Below, piece by piece: positions 57,907-64,000 of a stretch of 64,000 nucleotides of DNA. This DNA comes from Streptomyces sp. NRRL WC-3626. GTDB taxonomy: Bacteria; Actinomycetota; Actinomycetes; Streptomycetales; Streptomycetaceae. A program made the translations under genes and the position numbers. Where the stretch lies: NCBI RefSeq assembly GCF_000718785.1, contig NZ_JOCA01000006.1:511275-575274 (forward strand). Direction: 5' to 3'. The notes below the pieces were generated by a model, which was not told the origin of the DNA, did not search any database, and worked only from the letters and a program-made list of their open reading frames with translations. Positions within the stretch are counted from its first letter, which is position 1. Each line of letters begins with the position of its first letter.

Positions 57907-60654
57907 CTACGCGTCACCCCCGGCCACACCCGGATCCGCAGCCGCCGCATCCAGCAACTGATACCGATCGATCGCCTGCTTCAGCACCGACCGGTCCACA
58001 TGCCCCTCCCGCGCCAGCTCCGTCAGCACCGCCACCACCACCGACTGCGCGTCGATGTGGAAGAACCGCCGAGCGGCCCCCCGCGTGTCCGCGAACCCGA
58101 ACCCGTCCGCACCCAGCGACTGATACGTCCCCGGCACCCACCGCGAGATCTGGTCCGGCACCGACCGCATCCAGTCGGACACCGCCACCACCGGCCCCCG
58201 CGCCGCCGCGAGCTTCCGCGTGACATACGGCACCCGCTGCTCCTCCTCCGGATGCAGCAGGTTGTGCCGCTCGCAGTCCACCGCCTCGCGCCGCAGCTCG
58301 TTCCAGGAGGTCGCCGACCAGACGTCCGCCCTGACGTCCCACTCCTCCGCGAGGATCCGCTGCGCCTCGATCGCCCACGGCAGCGCCACCCCGGACGCCA
58401 GGATCTGCGCCGGCATGGAGCCCGCCGTGCCCTCGCCGAAGCGGTAGAGGCCCTTGACGATGCCCTCCGCGTCCACGTTCTCGGGCTCGGCCGGGTGCCG
58501 GATCGGCTCGTTGTACACCGTCAGGTAGTAGAAGACGTCCTCGCCGTGCGGGAACTCCTCGGAGGAGCCGTACATCCGGCGCAGCCCGTCCCGCACGATG
58601 TGCGCGATCTCGAACCCGAACGCCGGGTCGTACGCGACACACCCGGGGTTCGTCGACGCCAGCAGCTGCGAGTGGCCGTCCGCGTGCTGGAGACCCTCAC
58701 CGGTCAGCGTCGTACGCCCCGCCGTCGCGCCCAGGACGAAACCGCGCGCCATCTGGTCGGCCATCTGCCAGAACTGGTCACCGGTGCGCTGGAAACCGAA
58801 CATCGAGTAGAAGACGTACACCGGGATGAGCGGCTCGCCGTGCGTGGCGTACGCCGAGCCCGCGGCGATCAGCGAGGCCGTGCAGCCGGCCTCGGAGATG
58901 CCGTCGTGCAGCATCTGCCCGTTCGGCGCCTCCTTGTAGGCGAGCAGCAGCTCCCGGTCCACCGACTCGTACTGCTGGCCGAGCGGGTTGTAGATCTTCG
59001 CACTCGGGAAGAACGAGTCCATGCCGAACGTGCGGTACTCGTCCGGCGCGATCAGTACGAACCTCCTGCCGATCTCCTTGTCCCGCATGAGGTCCTTGAG
59101 GAGCCGTACGAAGGCCATGGTCGTCGCGATGGACTGCTGGCCCGAACCCTTCTTCACGGTCGCGTACGTCTTGTCGTCGGGCAGCCGCAGCGGCTTCGAC
59201 CGCACGACGCGGGTCGGCACGTACCCGCCGAGCGACTTGCGGCGGTCGTGCATGTACTGCATCTCCTCCGTGTCCGGCCCCGGGTGGTAGTAGGGCGGCA
59301 GACCGGATTCGAGGTCCTGGTCGGAGATCGGCAGATGCAGCCGGTCCCGGAAGTGCTTGAGGTCGTCGACCGTCAGCTTCTTCATCTGGTGCGTGGCGTT
59401 GCGGCCCTCGAAGTTCGGGCCCAGCGTCCAGCCCTTGACCGTCTTCGCGAGGATCACCGTGGGCTGGCCCTTGTGCTCGACCGCCGCCTGGTACGCCGCG
59501 TAGATCTTGCGGTGGTCGTGGCCGCCGCGCCCCAGATGCAGGATCTGGTCGTCGGTCATGCCCTCGACCATGGCGCGCAGCCGGTGGTCGTCACCGAAGA
59601 AGTGGTCGCGGATGTACTCGCCCGACTCGGTGGCGTACGTCTGGAACTGCCCGTCCGGCGTGGTGTTCATGCGGTTGACCAGCACGCCGTCCCGGTCCTG
59701 GGCGAGCAGCGGGTCCCAGGTGCGGTCCCAGATGAGCTTGATCACGTTCCAGCCGGCGCCCCGGAAGATCGACTCCAGCTCCTGGATGATCTTGCCGTTG
59801 CCGCGAACCGGGCCGTCCAGGCGCTGGAGGTTGCAGTTCACGACGAAGGTCAGGTTGTCCAGGCCCTCGCGCGCGGCGATGGACAGCTGGCCCAGCGACT
59901 CGGGCTCGTCCATCTCGCCGTCGCCGAGGAACGCCCACACGCGTGAGCGCGTGGTGTCCGCGATGCCGCGCGCGTGCATGTAGCGGTTCATCCGCGCCTG
60001 GTAGATCGCGCCGATCGGCCCGAGGCCCATCGACACGGTCGGGAACTCCCAGAAGTCCGGCATCAGCCGCGGGTGCGGGTACGACGACAGCGTGTACGGC
60101 GCCTTGGACTTCTCCTGGCGGAAGCCGTCCAGGTGCCGCTCGCTCAGCCGGTCCAGCAGATACGCGCGGGCGTAGATGCCGGGCGAGGCGTGGCCCTGGA
60201 AGAAGACCTGGTCGCCGCCGTCGCCCTCGTCCTTGCCGCGGAAGAAGTGGTTGAAGCCGACGTCGTACAGCGACGCGGAGGAGGCGAAGGTCGCGATGTG
60301 GCCGCCGACACCGATGCCGGGCCGCTGGGCGCGGGAGACCATCACCGCGGCGTTCCAGCGGGTCGCGTTGAGGATCCTGCGCTCGATCTCCTCGTTGCCC
60401 GGGAAGAACGGCTCCGCGCGGGTCGGAATCGTGTTGACGTAGTCCGTGCTGCGCATCTCGGGCACGGCCACGCGCTTCTCGCGGGCACGCTCGATGAGCC
60501 GCAGCATCAGATAGCGGGCCCGCTCCCGGCCGCGCTCGTCGACCGCGGCGTCGAGGGAGTCGAGCCACTCCTGCGTTTCCTCGGGATCGAAGTCAGGAAC
60601 CTGACTCGGAAGGCCGCCAATGATGATCGGGTTGCGATCGGATGCGGAAGCCAC
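57907..60654 (-). CDS. aceE: pyruvate dehydrogenase E1 component, homodimeric type
   Basis: A 915-residue AceE. Thiamine diphosphate motif [15 protein letters not shown]...[12 protein letters not shown] (GDG...NCNLQ), the [23 protein letters not shown] region near residue 125 and [20 protein letters not shown] in the C-terminal half. GTG start with AAGGA. It decarboxylates pyruvate and acetylates the lipoyl E2. Genes for E2 and E3 are not adjacent, which is normal for streptomycetes. Confidence 0.95.
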   Translation of the reverse strand: MASASDRNPIIIGGLPSQVPDFDPEETQEWLDSLDAAVDERGRERARYLMLRLIERAREKRVAVPEMRSTDYVNTIPTRAEPFFPGNEEIERRILNATRWNAAVMVSRAQRPGIGVGGHIATFASSASLYDVGFNHFFRGKDEGDGGDQVFFQGHASPGIYARAYLLDRLSERHLDGFRQEKSKAPYTLSSYPHPRLMPDFWEFPTVSMGLGPIGAIYQARMNRYMHARGIADTTRSRVWAFLGDGEMDEPESLGQLSIAAREGLDNLTFVVNCNLQRLDGPVRGNGKIIQELESIFRGAGWNVIKLIWDRTWDPLLAQDRDGVLVNRMNTTPDGQFQTYATESGEYIRDHFFGDDHRLRAMVEGMTDDQILHLGRGGHDHRKIYAAYQAAVEHKGQPTVILAKTVKGWTLGPNFEGRNATHQMKKLTVDDLKHFRDRLHLPISDQDLESGLPPYYHPGPDTEEMQYMHDRRKSLGGYVPTRVVRSKPLRLPDDKTYATVKKGSGQQSIATTMAFVRLLKDLMRDKEIGRRFVLIAPDEYRTFGMDSFFPSAKIYNPLGQQYESVDRELLLAYKEAPNGQMLHDGISEAGCTASLIAAGSAYATHGEPLIPVYVFYSMFGFQRTGDQFWQMADQMARGFVLGATAGRTTLTGEGLQHADGHSQLLASTNPGCVAYDPAFGFEIAHIVRDGLRRMYGSSEEFPHGEDVFYYLTVYNEPIRHPAEPENVDAEGIVKGLYRFGEGTAGSMPAQILASGVALPWAIEAQRILAEEWDVRADVWSATSWNELRREAVDCERHNLLHPEEEQRVPYVTRKLAAARGPVVAVSDWMRSVPDQISRWVPGTYQSLGADGFGFADTRGAARRFFHIDAQSVVVAVLTELAREGHVDRSVLKQAIDRYQLLDAAAADPGVAGGDA

Positions 60655-61056
60655 GCTGTTCCTTACCTGTCAGAGGGCCGTGAGTCGGGCCGCTGTTCTG
60701 CCGGTACGGCCCGGATTGCGCCGATCCCATGGTCCACCTCGGGGCCGTCGCCGTCATCTCTACCGGGAGGTAATCCGCGGCCGGGGCCAGTACGGTGTCT
60801 ATGGGGCTCGTCCATTCGAGTCTTCGCACACACAGACGGTTCCCAAAGGGCCAAACGGGGCACAAAGGTGTGGTGTGCGTCACTACAGGCCATGATGGTG
60901 TGCCTGGAGTTGCGGTGACCCGGCCAGGATCGTCACCGTTTCGTCGGTCTGCACGGCCGGGTACTTGCGCGATCCGTCCCGCCCGTGTGGACTACGGCCA
61001 AGCTTCGCGCACGCGCGTGGCTGAGATATTCCCAAGACATGATCAGGAGGCAACCC
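60655..61056. other. 402-bp divergent intergenic region aceE / DUF3052
   Basis: Holds the promoters of aceE (minus) and the DUF3052 gene (plus). I see no gene, no long repeat and no hairpin stronger than 6-7 bp. The short ORFs here overlap each other on both strands and lack ribosome sites. Confidence 0.6.
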
Positions 61057-61494
61057 GTGAGCGCGACCGCGGACCACGCGGAGGAGCGGACGAACCCTGC
61101 CGCCAGGCTGGGGTTCCAGCCCGGGCAGGTGGTCCAGGAGATCGGCTACGACGACGACGTCGACCAGGAGCTCCGCGAGGCCATTGAGGGCGTCATCGAG
61201 AGCGACCTCGTCGACGAGGACTACGACGACGTGGCTGACGCCGTTGTGCTGTGGTTCCGCGACGACGACGGCGACCTGACGGATGCGCTGGTGGATGCCA
61301 CCACGTACATCGAGGAAGGCGGCGCGATTCTGCTCCTCACGCCGAAGACCGGCCGTTCGGGCTATGTGGAGCCGAGCGACATCTCGGAGGCCGCCACCAC
61401 GGCGGGCCTCACGGCGGCGAAGAGCGTCAGCGTCGGAAAGGACTGGAGCGGCAGCCGGCTGGCGACGCCCAAGGCGGCCAAGTCCAAGCGGTGA
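61057..61494 (+). CDS. DUF3052 family protein
   Basis: 145 residues from GTG with a perfect AGGAGG. Acidic soluble protein of the actinobacterial DUF3052 family (LGFQPGQVVQEIGYDDDVDQELREAIEGVIESDLVDEDYDDVADAVVLWFRDDDGDLTDALVDA and SGYVEPSDISEAATTAGL). Homologues are widely conserved next to aceE and peroxiredoxin genes. The role is unknown. Confidence 0.9.
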   Translation: MSATADHAEERTNPAARLGFQPGQVVQEIGYDDDVDQELREAIEGVIESDLVDEDYDDVADAVVLWFRDDDGDLTDALVDATTYIEEGGAILLLTPKTGRSGYVEPSDISEAATTAGLTAAKSVSVGKDWSGSRLATPKAAKSKR

Positions 61495-61500
61495 ACCGTC

Positions 61501-61540
61501 GGCGGGCGGGCCGGTCGCGTGATGCGTCGGCCCGTCCGCC
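61501..61540 (+). terminator. hairpin after the DUF3052 gene
   Basis: The arms ggcgggcgggccg and cggcccgtccgcc pair over 13 bp with one G-T wobble; 14-nt loop. It begins 6 nt after the stop. Confidence 0.65.
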
Positions 61541-61603
61541 GGTATGCCGTACTCCCTGCGTAGGGTGGTCGTAGCGAACCACCTCGAAGGGATGAACACG
61601 ACG

Positions 61604-62062
61604 ATGGCGATCCAGGCCGGAGACAAGGCCCCCGACTTCGAGCTCAAGGACAACCACGGTGCGACCGTGGCGCTGTCCGACTTCCGCGGGCACAAGAACG
61701 TGGTGCTGCTGTTCTACCCGTTCGCCTTCACCGGTGTGTGCACCGGCGAGCTGTGCGAGGTCCGCGACCAGCTGCCGCGGTTCGCCGACCGCGACACCCA
61801 GGTGCTCGCCGTCTCCAACGACTCCATCCACACCCTGCGCGTCTTCGCCGAGCAGGAGGGCCTGGAGTACCCGCTGCTCAGCGACTTCTGGCCGCACGGC
61901 AACGTCTCGCGCGCGTACGGCGTCCTCGACGAGGACAAGGGCTGTGCCGTGCGCGGCACGTTCATCATCGACAAGGAGGGCGTCGTGCGCTGGACCGTGG
62001 TGAACGGTCTGCCGGACGCCCGTGACCTGAACGAGTACGTCAAGGCGCTCGACACCCTGTAG
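61604..62062 (+). CDS. AhpE-like one-cysteine peroxiredoxin
   Basis: About 152 residues from [14 protein letters not shown] (another ATG 12 nt upstream is too close to the GAAGGG site). Peroxidatic Cys in [21 protein letters not shown] (P-x3-T-x2-C pattern), with a second Cys five residues on. Later [14 protein letters not shown] is typical of AhpE/Bcp. It reduces peroxides in the cytoplasm. Its gene lies between DUF3052 and the TerD genes. Confidence 0.92.
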   Translation: MAIQAGDKAPDFELKDNHGATVALSDFRGHKNVVLLFYPFAFTGVCTGELCEVRDQLPRFADRDTQVLAVSNDSIHTLRVFAEQEGLEYPLLSDFWPHGNVSRAYGVLDEDKGCAVRGTFIIDKEGVVRWTVVNGLPDARDLNEYVKALDTL

Positions 62063-62223
62063 TCACGCCGGGGCGTGAGACGCCGGCGGTCCGGCCCGGC
62101 ACCGGGGTGATTCCTCGGTCGCGGGGCATGCGGCAGCCGGGAACCCGTCACTAGGATCGACTCGTTGATCCGACATCCACCGCACTCAGGGGCTCCGCGC
62201 CCCAGGACACCAATGGAGGACTC

Positions 62224-62799
62224 GTGGGAGTCAGCCTCAGCAAGGGCGGCAACGTATCGCTGACCAAGGAGGCGCCGGGCCTGACCGCGGTCATCGTCGG
62301 TCTGGGGTGGGACATCCGCACCACGACCGGTACGGACTTCGACCTCGACGCCAGCGCGCTGCTGCTGAACAACAGCGGCAAGGTCTCCAGCGACGCGCAC
62401 TTCATCTTCTTCAACAACCTGAAGAGCCCGGACGGCTCGGTCGAGCACACCGGCGACAACCTCACCGGTGAGGGCGAGGGCGACGACGAACAGATCAAGA
62501 TCAACCTCGCCGGCGTCCCCGCCGACATCGAGAAGATCGTCTTCCCGGTCTCCATCTACGACGCCGAGAACCGCCAGCAGTCCTTCGGCCAGGTGCGCAA
62601 CGCGTTCATCCGCGTCGTCAACCAGGCCGGCGAGGCCGAGATCGCCCGGTACGACCTCAGTGAGGACGCCTCCACCGAGACCGCGATGGTCTTCGGTGAG
62701 CTGTACCGGCACGGCGCGGAGTGGAAGTTCCGCGCCATCGGCCAGGGCTACGCCTCGGGCCTGCGCGGCATCGCGCAGGACTTCGGAGTGAACGTCTGA
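62224..62799 (+). CDS. TerD family calcium-binding stress protein
   Basis: A 191-residue TerD protein. Calcium-binding Asp sets in [11 protein letters not shown] and [15 protein letters not shown]; other marks are [23 protein letters not shown] and the end [17 protein letters not shown]. Members belong to the tellurite/stress and development system of actinomycetes. GTG start with TGGAGGA. It is followed by a close paralogue. Confidence 0.93.
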   Translation: MGVSLSKGGNVSLTKEAPGLTAVIVGLGWDIRTTTGTDFDLDASALLLNNSGKVSSDAHFIFFNNLKSPDGSVEHTGDNLTGEGEGDDEQIKINLAGVPADIEKIVFPVSIYDAENRQQSFGQVRNAFIRVVNQAGEAEIARYDLSEDASTETAMVFGELYRHGAEWKFRAIGQGYASGLRGIAQDFGVNV

Positions 62800-62855
62800 G
62801 TCGCCCGTGAAGGGCGGTCACGCCCGAGCAAGGCCGTCCCGTACGGCCACACCGC

Positions 62856-62886
62856 CCGGCGCCGCACGGTTTATGTGCGGCGCCGG
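62856..62886 (+). terminator. 12-bp hairpin between the two TerD genes
   Basis: Perfect arms ccggcgccgcac / gtgcggcgccgg with a 7-nt loop ggtttat. It separates the two TerD genes, so they are probably not fully cotranscribed. Confidence 0.7.
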
Positions 62887-62930
62887 ACGTGTAGGACCAC
62901 CGAAGAGACAAGATCCGGGGAGGGACCAAG

Positions 62931-63506
62931 ATGGGCGTCACGCTTGCCAAAGGGGGCAATGTCTCCCTGTCCAAGGCCGCACCGAACCTCACGCAGGTGA
63001 TGATCGGGCTCGGCTGGGACGCGCGCTCCACCACCGGAGCCGACTTCGACCTCGACGCCAGCGCGCTGATGTGCGGCGGCGGCCGGGTCATGGGGGACGA
63101 GTGGTTCATCTTCTACAACCAGCTCACGAGCCCCGACGGCTCCGTGGAGCACACCGGTGACAACCTCACCGGGGAGGGCGACGGCGACGACGAGTCCCTG
63201 CTGGTCGACCTCTCGAAGGTGCCGGAGCGGTGCGACAAGATCGTTTTTCCGGTCTCCATCCATATGGCCGATGAGCGCGGTCAGGCTTTCGGCCAGGTCA
63301 GCAATGCCTTCATCCGTGTGGTGAATCAGGCGGACGGTCAGGAACTCGCCCGTTACGACCTCAGCGAGGACGCCTCCACCGAAACGGCGATGATCTTCGG
63401 CGAGCTCTACCGCTACCAGGGTGAGTGGAAGTTCCGTGCGGTGGGACAGGGGTACGCGTCGGGGCTGCGCGGCATCGCTCTAGACTTCGGAGTCAACGTT
63501 TCGTAA
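62931..63506 (+). CDS. TerD family calcium-binding stress protein, second copy
   Basis: A 191-residue paralogue of the preceding gene (same length; motifs [43 protein letters not shown]). The copies differ mostly in the first 40 and central residues, consistent with an old tandem duplication. Start ATG after a gggaggg-type site. Confidence 0.93.
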   Translation: MGVTLAKGGNVSLSKAAPNLTQVMIGLGWDARSTTGADFDLDASALMCGGGRVMGDEWFIFYNQLTSPDGSVEHTGDNLTGEGDGDDESLLVDLSKVPERCDKIVFPVSIHMADERGQAFGQVSNAFIRVVNQADGQELARYDLSEDASTETAMIFGELYRYQGEWKFRAVGQGYASGLRGIALDFGVNVS

Positions 63507-63555
63507 AGCCGATCACGGCAGCGGGGGAGACCCGTTAACACACCTGGGGTAGCCA

Positions 63556-64000
63556 GTGGTTCTGAAAACCTTCGGCTGGTCGTTCGCGGTTACCGCGCTC
63601 GGTCTGGTCGCAGCGGTCCTCTTCGGGGGGTGGACCGCCTTCGGCATCGTGGCGATCCTCTCCGTGCTCGAGATCTCGCTGTCCTTCGACACGGCGGCGG
63701 CCATGCCGACAAGGCCGAGACGGTCCTGCTCGCCGGTATCGCGGGTCTGATCACGTACATGATCGTCGGTGGTCTCTCCGGCTACTTCGAGGACAAGCTC
63801 GAAGAGGAGGAGGAACACGAGCACGAGGAGGAGGAGAAAGCCGCGCGGGAGGGCAAGCCACGCTCGGCGGTCGCCCTGGCCGGCAAGGCCGCGTTCTTCA
63901 TGTTCCTCTACCTCGAGGTCCTGGACGCGTCCTTCTCCTTCGACGGCGTGATCGGCGCGTTCGCCATCACCAACGACATCGTCCTGATGGCCCTGGGCCT
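63556..64000 (+). pseudogene. DUF475 (TerC-like) membrane protein with internal deletion and frameshift, runs off window
   Basis: From GTG 63556 the frame reads the DUF475 start (TFGWSFAVTALGLVAAVLFG, VLEISLSFD) and then, right after SFD at 63690, changes to ...TAAAMPTRPRR and stops at 63750. The family continuation appears in another frame from 63690 on: HGGGHADKAETVLLAGIAGL, ITYMIVGGLSGYFEDKLEEEEE and the C-terminal ASFSFDGVIGAFAITNDIVLM, which runs off the right edge. About 120-140 residues normally present between these parts (the SFDN-to-DKAET portion) are missing. So the gene has lost several hundred bases with a frame change, or the assembly collapsed here. Confidence 0.72.

Noticed and set aside
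60985..61056. Longer N-terminus for the DUF3052 protein
   Set aside because: The frame is open upstream, but a perfect AGGAGG directly precedes the GTG at 61057 and the family begins there.

Overview
The window is a GC-rich, gene-dense stretch of a Streptomyces chromosome (or a very close actinomycete). The support is the codon usage, GTG and TTG starts, at least one rare TTA codon confined to a regulator, a fabD-fabH-acpP-fabF operon headed by a FasR-type PucR regulator, an XRE(DUF5753)/DUF397/ATPase trio, DUF3052, DUF3145 and SCO2400-type proteins, and a TerD pair next to a DUF475 gene. From memory, most of this gene order resembles the S. coelicolor region around SCO2366-SCO2422. The part from about 33.7 to 53.6 kb does not belong to that conserved backbone and looks like inserted accessory DNA.

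Layout. 0-6 kb: the 3' end of an mce lipid-import operon (two MCE/MlaD proteins, four Mce-associated single-pass proteins, a secreted lytic transglycosylase). 6-16.9 kb, minus strand: an aminotransferase with a very long disordered tail, then a sugar/sugar-acid catabolic block (exported aldose epimerase, ABC permease, ATPase and binding lipoprotein, U32-like protein, zinc dehydrogenase, enolase-superfamily dehydratase). Two promoters in this block share an operator-like motif. 16.9-26 kb: housekeeping and hypothetical genes (SCO2400-like protein, MarR with quinone-oxidoreductase, EI24 and LysE membrane proteins, pyroglutamyl-peptidase-like protein with a Cys-to-Ser change, second aldose epimerase, GDSL lipoprotein, DUF3145), plus a decayed GH3 glycosidase tail. 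26.2-31.2 kb: type II fatty-acid synthase operon and its regulator, with a ttttgt-N9-acaaaa dyad at the fabD promoter. 31.2-33.8 kb: pirin and a WhiJ-like regulatory trio.

33.7-51.7 kb is the most notable region. It is a co-directional block of 14 genes bracketed by two MocR-type (GntR-aminotransferase) regulators, the first carrying a TTA codon and so probably dependent on the bldA tRNA. The block encodes anthranilate-synthase-like TrpE and TrpG, a PaaK-type adenylating enzyme, a BacA-like (prephenate decarboxylase family) protein, an amidohydrolase, two MFS transporters, a free-standing PheRS B3/B4 editing domain, an ATP-grasp ligase, a TrpB2-type tryptophan synthase beta subunit without TrpA, an iron-sulfur-flavoprotein-like reductase, a small cupin, an AroQ chorismate mutase and a UbiD decarboxylase. 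No PKS, NRPS or precursor peptide is visible. I read it as an uncharacterised chorismate-fed pathway to a small amino-acid, dipeptide or amide product with its own export and possibly a tRNA-editing self-protection factor. The product is not inferable from sequence alone.

51.7-53.6 kb holds an IS200/IS605 element (TnpA plus a TnpB with intact D/E/D residues) sitting just upstream of the second MocR gene. 53.6-64 kb returns to conserved genes: serine hydrolase, MerR regulator with a 19-bp-spacer promoter, DUF4429, DUF1023 hydrolase, small DUF4190 membrane protein, pyruvate dehydrogenase E1, DUF3052, peroxiredoxin, two TerD proteins, and a DUF475 membrane protein that appears to have lost an internal segment and its reading frame.

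All calls are by eye. No database search, alignment or folding program was run.
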